Shown here: piece after piece, positions 16,807 through 25,334 of the stretch | Layout of the letters: each line of letters begins with the position of its first letter | Numbering within the stretch: position 1 is the first letter of the stretch | Source of the DNA: Falsiroseomonas sp050563525 | GTDB taxonomy: Bacteria > Pseudomonadota > Alphaproteobacteria > Acetobacterales > Acetobacteraceae | Length of the DNA stretch: 64,000 nucleotides | Direction: 5' to 3' | Assembly (NCBI RefSeq): GCF_050563525.1 | Contig: NZ_JBNXUN010000009.1 | Span: 179,118-243,117 of the forward strand | Made by a program: the position numbers and the translations under genes | The notes under the pieces: generated by a model | Told to the model about the DNA's origin: nothing | The model's database searches: none | What the model saw: only the letters and a program-made list of their open reading frames with translations

Positions 16807-18228
16807 AGCAGCATCCCGATCGGCCAGATCACCCCGGTTCCGGCACCGACGCCCGCGCCGAGGGGCCAGGCCCTCGCACCGCGGCCGGCCGGCGGCCCGC
16901 CCGCCCTGTGGCAGCCACCCGAGGATGCGTTGATCCTGGACGCGCCGCGCCCGCGCACCGGCGTGCCGATGACGCTCGGCTACCTCATCACCTTCGTCTT
17001 CGTCATCGGTCTCGGCCTGTGGGCCAGCCTGCTGCCGCTCGCCGAGGCCTCCATCGCCCCCGGCCTGCTCAAGGTCGAGGGCACCCGCCGCACCGTGCAG
17101 CATTTCGAGGGCGGCATCGTGCGCGACATCCTGGTCCGCGACGGCGACATCGTCACAGCCGGGCAGGTGCTGATGCGCCTCGACCAGCCGCAGGCGGCGC
17201 AGACCACCGAGACCCTGCGCAGCCAGCGCTGGGCGCTGCTGGCGCAGGATGCGCGCCTCGCCGCCGAACTCGACGATGCGCGCGAGATCGCCTTTCCCGC
17301 GGACCTTCTCGCTTCCCGCGATCCGAGGGCGGAGGAGGTCGTCACCGGCCAGCGGGCGCTGTTCCAGGCGCGCAAGCAGGCGCTGGAAAGCCAGATGCAG
17401 GTGCTGCATTCCCGCATCGACCAGCACCGCGCCACCATCGCCTCCGCCGAGGGCCAGATGGACGCCCAGCGCCGCATGCTGGTGCTGCTGCGGGCGGAGG
17501 AGACCAACACCGCGCAACTGCTGCGCCAGGGCCTCGCGCGCCTGCCGCAGTTGCTGGCGCTGCAACGCCAGGTCGCCTCGGTGGACGGCAACATCGCGGA
17601 CATCACCAACCAGATGGTCCGCTCCCGCGCCCAGATCGAGGAATCGGAGCGCGAGATGGAACGCATTACCACCCAGCGCACCCAGGAAGCCTCCACCGAA
17701 CTGCGTGAGGTCCGGGTCCGCCTCTCCGAGACCGACGAGCGGCTGCGCGCCGCGCAGGATGTCTCCACCCGCCTCGAGATCACAGCCCCCGAGGCCGGCA
17801 CGGTGCTGAACCTGCGCGTCTTCACCGTCGGCGCCGTGCTGCGCCCCGGTGACCCGGTGCTGGACCTGGTGCCGACGCGCGACCGCATCATCGCGGAGGT
17901 GCATGTCCAGCCGAACGACATCGACGTCGTCCACACCGGCCTGCAGGCGGAGGTGCGCCTGCCTGCCTTCAAGCAGAGGCTGGTCCCCTTCCTGCACGGC
18001 CACGTCACCTACGTCGCCTCCGACGTCACGGAGGATGAACGCCGCGGGACCAGCTTCTACCGCGTGCAGATCCAGCTCGACGAGGACCAGATCCGCGCGG
18101 TCGAGGGCATCACCCTGCGCGCCGGCATGGCGGTGGAGGCGCAGATCCAGACCGGCGAGCGCACCTTCGCCCGCTACATGCTGCAACCGTTGATCGACAG
18201 CTTCCACAGGGCGTTCCGGGAGCAGTAG
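16801..18228 (+). CDS. Type I secretion membrane-fusion protein (HlyD/PrtE family)
   Basis: A 475-residue periplasmic adaptor linking the ABC exporter to an outer-membrane channel. A Pro-rich cytosolic N-terminus of about 55 residues precedes one membrane anchor (YLITFVFVIGLGLWASLLPL). The lipoyl half-motif GTRRTVQHFEGGIVRDILVRDGD, long coiled-coil helices rich in Gln/Arg/Glu (about residues 130-310), and the returning lipoyl/beta-barrel block TAPEAGTVLNLRVFTVGAVLRPGDPVLDLVP follow. The C-terminus GMAVEAQIQTGERTFARYML is typical. Start at 16801 is supported by GGAGGCGAG 5-8 bases upstream. Confidence 0.93.
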   Translation: MSSSIPIGQITPVPAPTPAPRGQALAPRPAGGPPALWQPPEDALILDAPRPRTGVPMTLGYLITFVFVIGLGLWASLLPLAEASIAPGLLKVEGTRRTVQHFEGGIVRDILVRDGDIVTAGQVLMRLDQPQAAQTTETLRSQRWALLAQDARLAAELDDAREIAFPADLLASRDPRAEEVVTGQRALFQARKQALESQMQVLHSRIDQHRATIASAEGQMDAQRRMLVLLRAEETNTAQLLRQGLARLPQLLALQRQVASVDGNIADITNQMVRSRAQIEESEREMERITTQRTQEASTELREVRVRLSETDERLRAAQDVSTRLEITAPEAGTVLNLRVFTVGAVLRPGDPVLDLVPTRDRIIAEVHVQPNDIDVVHTGLQAEVRLPAFKQRLVPFLHGHVTYVASDVTEDERRGTSFYRVQIQLDEDQIRAVEGITLRAGMAVEAQIQTGERTFARYMLQPLIDSFHRAFREQ

Positions 18229-18281
18229 TGCAGTCGTTGCGCGCCCGTTAGACTGACGCCGAGACTATCCAGGAGAGAACC

Positions 18282-18572
18282 ATGACCGGCATTCCCACCG
18301 TCTTCGGCGACGGCATCATCGACGTCCATGTCGCCAGCGGCGTCGCCCGCATCACCCTCGGCGCACAGACCGGCGCCACGAAGGAAGGCAAGCCGGACCC
18401 CTCCGCGCTGGTCGTGGTGCCGGTCTTGCAACTGCCGAACCTGGCCCGCGTGCTGGTCGAGGTGACGCGCCAGCTCGAGGCGCGTGCCAAGGATGCCGCG
18501 GCTGCGGCCGCCCCGGCGGAGCAGCCCAGCCAACCCGATCAGGTCGCCGGCGCCTTCCGCTTCAACGGCTGA
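18282..18572 (+). CDS. Small soluble protein of unknown function in the secretion cluster
   Basis: A 96-residue protein without signal peptide or membrane span. The N-terminal half is beta-like (DGIIDVHVASGVARITLG), then a loop of charged residues, a strand ALVVVPVLQL, and an amphipathic helix (LPNLARVLVEVTRQLEARAKDA) ending in a low-complexity Ala/Pro/Gln tail. The strand-loop-strand-helix outline is reminiscent of DUF3467-type small proteins, a weak impression only. GGAGAGAACC precedes the ATG. It starts 53 bp after the adaptor gene and ends 4 bp before the endopeptidase gene, so it probably belongs to this operon. Confidence 0.7.
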   Translation: MTGIPTVFGDGIIDVHVASGVARITLGAQTGATKEGKPDPSALVVVPVLQLPNLARVLVEVTRQLEARAKDAAAAAAPAEQPSQPDQVAGAFRFNG

Positions 18573-18576
18573 CGGC

Positions 18577-19443
18577 ATGCGGCGGCTTGTCCTGGGGTCG
18601 CTGCTTGCCCTCCTTGTCGCGCCGCTGTCTGCCTTCGCGCTGGAGGCCCCGCTGGCCCGGGCCGCGGACTGGGCCGCACCGCCGCGCCCTGCCCCAGGCC
18701 CGGCACGCAGCATCGGCACAACCAATCTCGGCTGCCTCGCCGGTGCCGTCACCCTGCCGCCCGAGGGACCCGGCTGGCAGGCGATCCGGACCTCGCGCAA
18801 CCGCCACTGGGGTCACCCGGAGACCATCGCCCTGGTCGCCGGCATCGCCGGCCGTGCTCGCGCCGCCGGACTGCCCGATTTGTGGATCGGCGACCTGTCG
18901 CAGCCCCGTGGCGGGCCGATGCCCTGGGGCCATTCGAGCCATCAGTCGGGCCTTGATGCCGATATCTGGCTCGACCTGCGGCCGAAGGCGCGCGTGCCGG
19001 CGGCGCAGCGGGAGGAGCTTACCATCCCGTCTCTGGTGCGAGCCGATGGGCTGGACGTGGACCCGGCCCGCTGGACCCCGCGCCACGCGACCCTCATCCG
19101 GATTGCGGCGGAGGCGCCGGGCCTTGACCGGCTGCTGGTGAACCCTGCCATCAAGCGCCGACTCTGCGCCGACCATCGCGGCGCGGCCTGGCTACGCCAG
19201 GTGCGCCCCTGGCGCGGCCATGACAGCCATATGCATCTGCGCCTGCGGTGCCCCGCCGGACACGCCGCCCACGGGCAGGAGTGCCGGGACATCGCGCCGG
19301 CACCCCCCGGCGATGGCTGCGATGCATCGCTGGACTGGTGGTTCACGGAGGAAGCCCGCAACCCGCCGCGCCGCCCGTCCACGCGCCCGGCCCCACCGCC
19401 CCGCCTGCCATTGGCCTGCGCCGCGGTGCTGGCTGCGCCCTGA
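18577..19443 (+). CDS. mepA: Penicillin-insensitive murein endopeptidase (MepA family, M74)
   Basis: A 288-residue periplasmic zinc hydrolase expected to cut D-Ala-meso-DAP cross-links in peptidoglycan. It has a signal peptide (MRRLVLGSLLALLVAPLSAFA), then the family blocks RNRHWGHPE, the zinc-binding GHSSHQSGLDAD (His122 and Asp129 align with the known ligands), and the C-terminal HDSHMHLRLRCP carrying the third ligand His. Cys residues at conserved family positions suggest disulfides. The start at 18577 directly follows the small upstream gene. Placement after secretion genes could mean local wall opening for the secretion apparatus, which is inference. Confidence 0.92.
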   Translation: MRRLVLGSLLALLVAPLSAFALEAPLARAADWAAPPRPAPGPARSIGTTNLGCLAGAVTLPPEGPGWQAIRTSRNRHWGHPETIALVAGIAGRARAAGLPDLWIGDLSQPRGGPMPWGHSSHQSGLDADIWLDLRPKARVPAAQREELTIPSLVRADGLDVDPARWTPRHATLIRIAAEAPGLDRLLVNPAIKRRLCADHRGAAWLRQVRPWRGHDSHMHLRLRCPAGHAAHGQECRDIAPAPPGDGCDASLDWWFTEEARNPPRRPSTRPAPPPRLPLACAAVLAAP

Positions 19444-19603
19444 GCAGAAGTCCGGCAGGTTGCCCGTTTCAGCGCCAGCTTTTGCCGTGGCTCCGCCTCC
19501 AATCCAGCAGCCACCCCGCCTCGCTGCTTGCGCCGAAGCCTTGCTCTGTCGCACACAGGACCGTGCGCAACAGGCCCGCCGGTGGCGGGGCCGGGGAACC
19601 CGA

Positions 19604-20413
19604 ATGGAACGACCTTTCGTCGAAATCAGCGGCGTCGCCATGCGCTATGGCGGCATGGAGGGTACGCTCGCACTGCAGGGGGCCACGCTTTCTGTGGGCA
19701 AGGGCGAGTTCATCGCCGTGGTCGGCCCCTCCGGCTGCGGCAAGTCCACCCTGATGCGGTTGGTCACCGGCCTGTGGCCCGCAAGCGCGGGCACGTTGCT
19801 GGTGGCGGGGCAGGAAGTGGATGGGCCGCTGTCCATTGCCGGCATGGCCTTCCAGAACCCCACCCTGCTGCCGTGGCGCAACATCATCGACAACGTCATG
19901 CTGCCGCTTGAGGTGGTGGAGCCGCATCGCCGCCTGCTGCGCGGCCAACGCAGCATGTACGAGCAGAAGGCGCAGGACCTGCTGAAGCTCGTCGGCCTCG
20001 GCGGGTTCGACAAGAAGTTCCCATATGAACTGTCCGGCGGCATGCAGCAGCGCGCCAGCCTGTGCCGCGCGCTGATCCACGAGCCCGCCCTGCTGATGCT
20101 GGACGAGCCCTTCGCCGCGCTCGACATCTTCACCCGCGAGGATCTCTGGGCGGTGCTGCAGGGCGTCTGGATGGCGCGGAAGCCCACCGTGATCCTGGTG
20201 ACGCACGATTTGCGGGAGGCTGCCTACCTGGCCGACCGCGTGCTGGTCATGTCCTCTCGCCCCGGCCGCATCATCGCGGAGCGCGTGGTAGACCTGCCGC
20301 GGCCGCGCACGCTGGAGACCACCTACACGCCGGATTTCGTCGGCCTGGTGCATGATCTGCGGGAACACATCAGCGCCGCCCGTAAGGGCGAGGAGGTTGT
20401 CCATGGCCAGTGA
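19604..20413 (+). CDS. ABC transporter ATP-binding protein, NitT/TauT type
   Basis: A 269-residue cytoplasmic ATPase of the nitrate/sulfonate/taurine importer class. Walker A GPSGCGKST, Q-loop FQNPTLLPWR, signature LSGGMQQR, Walker B LLMLDEPF and switch His in LVTHDL are all present. FQNPTLLPWR is characteristic of the SsuB/TauB group. Start at 19604 is just upstream of the first beta strand and preceded by GGGGAAC. It overlaps the permease gene by 11 bp. No binding protein lies nearby, so the substrate is open. The preceding 160 bp shows no gene. Confidence 0.93.
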   Translation: MERPFVEISGVAMRYGGMEGTLALQGATLSVGKGEFIAVVGPSGCGKSTLMRLVTGLWPASAGTLLVAGQEVDGPLSIAGMAFQNPTLLPWRNIIDNVMLPLEVVEPHRRLLRGQRSMYEQKAQDLLKLVGLGGFDKKFPYELSGGMQQRASLCRALIHEPALLMLDEPFAALDIFTREDLWAVLQGVWMARKPTVILVTHDLREAAYLADRVLVMSSRPGRIIAERVVDLPRPRTLETTYTPDFVGLVHDLREHISAARKGEEVVHGQ

Positions 20414-21308
20414 CGTCGCGATCCCGGCGCCCGCCACGGCAAAACCCGCCCCGGCGCGTGCCGATGCCACCATGTCTCCGGAGGCGATGCGTCGGCTTCA
20501 GGCCATGGCACTGGCGCAACGACGGCGCCGCCGGCTTCAGGCCTGGCTGCCCTGGCTTGTCATCATCGGCATGTTCGTCATCTGGGAGGCCGGGGTGAAG
20601 GCGTTCAACGTGCAGCAGTTTGTTCTGCCAGCGCCGACCGATATCGCCGCCAGCATGGTGAAGTGGTGGGTGCCGCTGCTGGACAATTCCTGGCAGACGC
20701 TGATGACGACGCTGATCGGCTTCGGGCTGGCGGTGGTGTTCGGCCTGCTGCTCGGCGTCGCCATAGGTAGTTCGTCGCTGCTCTACCATGGCCTCTACCC
20801 GCTGCTGATCGGCTTCAACTCCGTCCCCAAGGTCGCCGTGGTGCCGATCCTGGTGATCTGGTTCGGCATCGGCACCGTGCCCGCCGTGATCACCGCCTTC
20901 ATGATCAGCTTCTTCCCGATCGTGGTGAACGTCGCCACCGGCATCGCGACGGTGGAGCCGGAACTGCGCGACGTGCTGCGCGCGCTCGGCGCCAAGCCCT
21001 CCGACATCATCCGCAAGGTCGGTCTGCCGCGCGCGATGCCGTATTTCTTCGCCTCGCTGAAGATCGCCATCACGGTCGCCTTTGTCGGCTCCATCATCGC
21101 GGAGACGGTGGCCGCCAACAAAGGCATCGGCCATCTGATGATCCTGGCGTCGTCGCGCTTCGACGTGCCGCTGGTCTTCGCCGGGCTGATCGTCACGGCG
21201 GTGATGGGTGTCGCCATGTACGTCGCCGCGGTGGCGATCGAGAACCGCACGACGGGCTGGGCCATGCGCGGCCAGAACGATCAGCAGATCACCGTGCCGG
21301 GGGTCTGA
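20403..21308 (+). CDS. ABC transporter permease, NitT/TauT type
   Basis: A 301-residue inner-membrane permease. A charged N-terminus is followed by about six transmembrane helices, the first being WLPWLVIIGMFVIWEAGV. The EAA coupling loop is readable as ELRDVLRALGAKPSDIIRKVGLPRAMPY, where it contacts the ATPase. The family block FNSVPKVAVVPILVIWFGIGTVP is typical of SsuC/TauC proteins. It overlaps the upstream ATPase gene by 11 bp and ends in a strong hairpin shared with the convergent gene. The missing binding protein must be encoded elsewhere. Confidence 0.93.
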   Translation: MASDVAIPAPATAKPAPARADATMSPEAMRRLQAMALAQRRRRRLQAWLPWLVIIGMFVIWEAGVKAFNVQQFVLPAPTDIAASMVKWWVPLLDNSWQTLMTTLIGFGLAVVFGLLLGVAIGSSSLLYHGLYPLLIGFNSVPKVAVVPILVIWFGIGTVPAVITAFMISFFPIVVNVATGIATVEPELRDVLRALGAKPSDIIRKVGLPRAMPYFFASLKIAITVAFVGSIIAETVAANKGIGHLMILASSRFDVPLVFAGLIVTAVMGVAMYVAAVAIENRTTGWAMRGQNDQQITVPGV

Positions 21309-21320
21309 CCCCCCGGCACG
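21293..21320. terminator. Hairpin between convergent genes, likely bidirectional terminator
   Basis: A perfect 11-bp GC-rich stem (21293-21303 with 21310-21320) and a 6-base loop cover the end of the permease gene and the 19-bp gap before the convergent gene. There is no T-run, so termination is inferred from stem strength and position. Confidence 0.55.
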
Positions 21321-21327
21321 CGCCGCA

Positions 21328-22485
21328 CTACCGGTCCGCCGTCCGCAGCGCCGCGCCGCCACCGGGCAACGCAACGGCGGGGCCGCTTTCGCTCAGGGCT
21401 CCATCGGCGGCGACGCTGAACATCTGGATGTTCCGCTCGACCATGTTCTGAGCCAGCAGCGTCCGCCCATCCGCGCTGAACACCACGCCCTGCGCCCAGG
21501 TGCCGATGCGCGCCTCCCCGGCCGGCACCAGCCGCATCTCCTCAACGCGGTAGGTCCGCACCAGGCCGGGCCCGCGGAAGGGAGAGCCTTCCGGCTTGTT
21601 CGACCCATTCATCACCGTCACCGCCACCAGCCGCCCATCCGGGCTGACCTGGATGCCCTCCGGCGTCTGCCCCACCGAAACGGTATGCACCGTGCGCCAG
21701 GTAGCCGGCGGGCCGGTGAGGCTGATCAGCGAGACGGTGTCCTCGTCCCCGCCGCCACGCCCGATATTCGCCACCGCCGCAAAGCTGCCATCCCGCGCGA
21801 TGCCGAGCCCATAGGGCCGCAACCCGGCGGAGATCGTCCGCGCCGTCCGCGTCACCGTGTCCCCCTCCACCGCCAGGACATGGATGAAGAAGTCGCCGTC
21901 GCGCGTCACCAGCGCGTGCCGCCCATCCGGCGTGAAGGCGGCGTGGGAGACGCCGGAGGCGGCGGCCGCGACTTCCACCTTGCCCACCGCTTCCAGCCGC
22001 CCGTCGCGGATGCGGAACACGCTGACGGTCCCTTCCTCGCGGTTCGCCACCAGCGCCAGCGTCCCGGCGCGGTTCACCGAGAGCCCGGCCGGCCCGCGCC
22101 CGGTTTCCAGTGTCTGCACCACCGCCGGCGGGCTCGCCCGCAGGTCGATGACGGAAAGCTTGTTGTCGGGAATGCTTTTCGTCGGATCGGACGGGTCGAT
22201 CCGTTGGTTCGCCGTGACCAGGACCAGCCTTTCATCCGGCGTCAGCGCCACCGAGAAGGGCGGCCCCACCACCGAGGCCGGTGCCGGCACCTCCGCCACC
22301 CGCCTTGGCGGGGACACCGAGAGGTCGAGCACGGTCACGCTGTCCGGTGCCGGATTTTGCGCGATCACCGTCGCGCCGTTCACCAGCGTCGCCTTGTTGT
22401 CATTGGCCGAAGCCGCCAGTTCGGCCCGTGCCGTTCCCCCGGCCAGCAGCACTACCGCCGCACCTGCCCTGAGCATCCGCTTCAT
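21328..22485 (-). CDS. Exported beta-propeller protein (YncE/lactonase-like)
   Basis: A 385-residue protein with a signal peptide (MKRMLRAGAAVVLLAGGTARA) and then repeated propeller blades, each with an SVLxL strand and a GxxPxGLxVxxxG turn, such as RGPAGLSVNRAG, RPYGLGIARDG and TPEGIQVSPDG. This fits seven-bladed YVTN/YncE or lactonase-family propellers in the periplasm. Start at 22485 chosen because GGAGG lies 8 bases upstream and the signal peptide begins there. It is divergent from dgoK across 161 bp. A catalytic role, for example on a sugar lactone, cannot be shown from sequence. Confidence 0.8.
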   Translation of the reverse strand: MKRMLRAGAAVVLLAGGTARAELAASANDNKATLVNGATVIAQNPAPDSVTVLDLSVSPPRRVAEVPAPASVVGPPFSVALTPDERLVLVTANQRIDPSDPTKSIPDNKLSVIDLRASPPAVVQTLETGRGPAGLSVNRAGTLALVANREEGTVSVFRIRDGRLEAVGKVEVAAAASGVSHAAFTPDGRHALVTRDGDFFIHVLAVEGDTVTRTARTISAGLRPYGLGIARDGSFAAVANIGRGGGDEDTVSLISLTGPPATWRTVHTVSVGQTPEGIQVSPDGRLVAVTVMNGSNKPEGSPFRGPGLVRTYRVEEMRLVPAGEARIGTWAQGVVFSADGRTLLAQNMVERNIQMFSVAADGALSESGPAVALPGGGAALRTADR

Positions 22486-22646
22486 CGCCATGTCCTCCAT
22501 CCGGATTATCGCTCCGGCGCCGGCAGCATCCGCCCGCGGTGAAACCTGCTTCAAGCCCGCATAGGTTGCAGCTCCGTCATCCGACCGGCCCTTGCGCCGC
22601 CGCGCGGCCCGGCGCATCCCAAGGCGGGACGGAAACGGGACCAGCA

Positions 22647-23510
22647 ATGATCGGAGTCGACTGGGGCACCACGAGCCTGCGCGCCTATCGCATCGGCACG
22701 CTCGAGCGGATCGACCGCCCCGCGGGCATCCTGACAGTTCCCCAGGGCGGTTTCCCCGCCGCGCTGCGCGACGCCATCGGCCCCTGGCTCGATGCGGGCG
22801 AAACCAGGATCCTGCTCTGCGGTATGGTCGGTAGCCGTCAGGGCTGGGTGGAGGCGCCCTACCTCCGCTGCCCCGCCGGCCCGGCGGAAATCGCCGCAGC
22901 CACCATCGCCGTGCCCTTCGAAGGCGCCGACATCCGCCTGATACCTGGCCTGACGACAGAGGATTCCGCCGGCATCCCCGACGTGATGCGCGGCGAGGAG
23001 ACCAAGCTGGTCGCCCTGGCGGATACCGTCGGGTCCGGCCTCGCGTGCCTGCCCGGCACCCACAGCAAATGGGCGCGGCTGGAAGCGGGCCGCGTCACCG
23101 GCTTCACCACCCACATGACCGGCGAGACCTTCGCCGCTCTGTCGCAGCACACCATCCTGGCCCGCACCAGCGAGGACGGCCCGGACCAGCCAGCGGCCTT
23201 TGCCCGTGGCGTCGACCGCGCGCGCCAACCGGGCGGCCTGCTGCATCATCTGTTCGGCGCCCGCACCCTGCACCTGATGGACCGGTTGGCGGCGGCAGAG
23301 ACCCGCAGCTTCCTCTCCGGCCTGCTGATTGGCCATGAGATCGCCGCCGCGGCAGATGGCGTCGCGGCGGTCCACCTCGCTGGCGCCGCGCACCTTTCGG
23401 ATCTGTACGAGGCCGCGCTGACCCGGAACGGCATCACGGTGACGCGGCACGACCCGGACCTGGTCGCGGCCGGCCTCACCCATATCGGCAGGAGCCTTGG
23501 ATGGGTCTGA
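22647..23510 (+). CDS. dgoK: 2-dehydro-3-deoxygalactonokinase
   Basis: A 287-residue sugar-acid kinase that phosphorylates 2-keto-3-deoxygalactonate in the DeLey-Doudoroff pathway. The N-terminus MIGVDWGTTSLRAYRI is the hallmark phosphate-binding start of DgoK; LLCGMVGSRQGW, GLACLPGTHSKW and FTTHMTGE follow in the expected order. Start at 22647 sits at the beginning of the nucleotide-binding fold. It overlaps the aldolase gene by 10 bp, giving the usual dgoK-dgoA pair. No galactonate dehydratase lies in the window, so the upper step must be encoded elsewhere. Confidence 0.93.
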   Translation: MIGVDWGTTSLRAYRIGTLERIDRPAGILTVPQGGFPAALRDAIGPWLDAGETRILLCGMVGSRQGWVEAPYLRCPAGPAEIAAATIAVPFEGADIRLIPGLTTEDSAGIPDVMRGEETKLVALADTVGSGLACLPGTHSKWARLEAGRVTGFTTHMTGETFAALSQHTILARTSEDGPDQPAAFARGVDRARQPGGLLHHLFGARTLHLMDRLAAAETRSFLSGLLIGHEIAAAADGVAAVHLAGAAHLSDLYEAALTRNGITVTRHDPDLVAAGLTHIGRSLGWV

Positions 23511-24109
23511 AGGACTGGCTCGCCGCCTGCCCGCTGGTCGCAATCCTGCGCGGGTTGAAGCCGGAGGAAGCCATTGGGGTGGGCGAGGCCCTGGTCGCCG
23601 CCGGCATCACCGTGCTGGAGGTGCCGCTGAACTCACCTAACCCGCTGGAGAGCATCCGCCTGCTGGCGACACGCTTCGGCGAGGACGCGCTGGTCGGCGC
23701 CGGCACCGTGACCGACCCCGCCGATTGCGCCCGCATCGCCGCCGTCGGCGGCCGGCTGGTGGTGACGCCGCACGCCGACCCAGCCGTGGTCCGCGCTGCA
23801 AAAGCCGAGGGCATGATCGCCATCCCCGGCTTCTTCACCCCGGGCGAGGCTTTTGCCCTGCTGAAGGCCGGCGCCGATGGCCTGAAGCTGTTTCCGGCGG
23901 AGGCAGGCTCGCCCGCCATGCTGAAGGCGATGCTCGCTGTGCTGCCTCCCGGCACCCGCATCCTGCCCGTCGGCGGCATCGATGCCGGCAACATCCCAGC
24001 CTGGCGCGCCGCCGGCGCCGCCGGCTTCGGCATCGGCAGCGCCATCTACCGGCCGGGCGACAGCGCCGCCGCCGTCGCCGCCAAGGCCGCCACGCTGCGC
24101 CTTGCCTGA
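23501..24109 (+). CDS. dgoA: 2-dehydro-3-deoxy-6-phosphogalactonate aldolase
   Basis: A 202-residue class I aldolase of the KDPG/KDPGal family that splits the phosphorylated keto-deoxy acid into pyruvate and glyceraldehyde 3-phosphate. Key residues visible: Glu40 in VLEVPLN, the phosphate-binding GAGTV, IPGFFTPGEAF and the Schiff-base Lys129 in DGLKLFPAE. Pairing with dgoK favours the galactonate over the gluconate stereoisomer. The TRAP transporter follows 78 bp downstream on the same strand and may import the sugar acid. Confidence 0.93.
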   Translation: MGLKDWLAACPLVAILRGLKPEEAIGVGEALVAAGITVLEVPLNSPNPLESIRLLATRFGEDALVGAGTVTDPADCARIAAVGGRLVVTPHADPAVVRAAKAEGMIAIPGFFTPGEAFALLKAGADGLKLFPAEAGSPAMLKAMLAVLPPGTRILPVGGIDAGNIPAWRAAGAAGFGIGSAIYRPGDSAAAVAAKAATLRLA

Positions 24110-24187
24110 GCCGCCCGTGCAGGGCATCCTTCTGGCACATAACAATTTGCCGCGACCAGGGCGCGGACCAAACGGGGGGCTGATACC

Positions 24188-25231
24188 ATGACCATCCAAC
24201 GCCGGCATCTGGCCCGGCTCGGCGCCGGCCTGCTCGTAGCACCGGCCTTGATCCGCAGCGCCAGCGCGCAGGAACTGACGCTCCGCCTGCACCACTTCCT
24301 GCCGCCGGTCGCCAACGTCCACCGCCACTTCCTGATGCCCTGGGCGCAGAAGGTCGCGGCCGAGTCCAACAACCGCCTGCGCATTCAGATCTTCCCCTCG
24401 ATGCAGCTTGGCGGCGCCCCGCCGCAGCTGTTCGATCAGGCGCGCGATGGCGTGGTGGACATCGTCTGGACCCTGCCCGGCAACACCCCCGGCCGCTTCC
24501 CGCGCATCGAGGTGTTCGAACTGCCCTTCATCGCGCATCCCCAGGCCGCGCCGAACGCCAAGGCTTGCTGGGAATTCTTCGAAAGCCACCTCCGCCAGGA
24601 ATTCAGCGACGTCCACACCATCGTCGCCTGGGCGCATGATGGCGGCGTCATCCACGCCAACCGCCCGGTCACGAAGTTGGAGGACATGCGCGGCCTGAAG
24701 CTGCGCTTCCCGACCCGCCAAGCCGGGGAGGCATTGCGCGCACTCGGCGCCGCCCCCATCGGCCTGCCGATCCCGCAGGTGCCGGAAGCGCTGTCGCAGC
24801 GCGTCATCGACGGCGCCGTGGTGCCGTGGGAGGTCGTGCCGTCCATCCGGCTGCAGGAACTGGTGACGAACCACACCGAGATCCTCGGCAACCCCACCTT
24901 CTATTCGGCCACCTTCGTGCTGGCGATGAACAAGGCGAAGTACGAGGCGATGCCGGCCGATCTGCGCACGGTGCTCGACGCCAATTCCGGCATGGTCGCC
25001 GCGGAGATGGCCGCCAAGCCCTGGGACGAACAGGGCCCCGTCGTGCGCGCCATGGTCGAGCGCCGCCGCCAGAACACCATCGTACAGCTTTCCTCCGAGG
25101 AGAAGCAGCGCTGGGTCGAGGCGACGAAGCCGGTGATCGACAGCTGGGTCGCCGCCTCCCGCGAACGCGGCTTCGACGGCGCCGCCCTGCTCGCCGACGC
25201 CCGCCGCCTGATCGCCAAGCACGCCGCCTGA
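24188..25231 (+). CDS. dctP: TRAP transporter solute receptor (DctP family)
   Basis: A 347-residue periplasmic receptor of a tripartite ATP-independent transporter. Tat-like leader MTIQRRHLARLG with a likely cleavage after SASA (about residue 27). DctP blocks are visible: KVAAESNNRLRIQIFPSMQLG, the carboxylate-binding region RGLKLRFPTRQAGEALRALGA, and GAVVPWEVVPSIRLQEL. The ribosome-binding site is the G-run GGGGGGCTG. The two membrane subunits follow, making the transporter complete. Next to dgoKA a sugar acid is a reasonable ligand; an aromatic acid for the pca genes downstream is the alternative. Confidence 0.92.
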   Translation: MTIQRRHLARLGAGLLVAPALIRSASAQELTLRLHHFLPPVANVHRHFLMPWAQKVAAESNNRLRIQIFPSMQLGGAPPQLFDQARDGVVDIVWTLPGNTPGRFPRIEVFELPFIAHPQAAPNAKACWEFFESHLRQEFSDVHTIVAWAHDGGVIHANRPVTKLEDMRGLKLRFPTRQAGEALRALGAAPIGLPIPQVPEALSQRVIDGAVVPWEVVPSIRLQELVTNHTEILGNPTFYSATFVLAMNKAKYEAMPADLRTVLDANSGMVAAEMAAKPWDEQGPVVRAMVERRRQNTIVQLSSEEKQRWVEATKPVIDSWVAASRERGFDGAALLADARRLIAKHAA

Positions 25232-25238
25232 CCGAAAG

Positions 25239-25265
25239 CCCTCTCCCCCTATTCGGGGGAGAGGG
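25239..25265. repeat. Dispersed-type hairpin repeat between dctP and dctQ
   Basis: A perfect 11-bp stem (25239-25249 with 25255-25265) with a 5-base loop, followed by TTGGGTGAGGGGG. Its CTCTCCCCC/GGGGGAGAG core recurs at 30900. Elements of this look are scattered between genes of many GC-rich proteobacteria. It may tune expression between receptor and membrane subunits. Confidence 0.75.
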
Positions 25266-25334
25266 TTGGGTGAGGGGGGCCGCGCAAACCCCACCTATCC
25301 CGGCAGCCCCTCCCCCACCCAGGACCGCCGGCCC

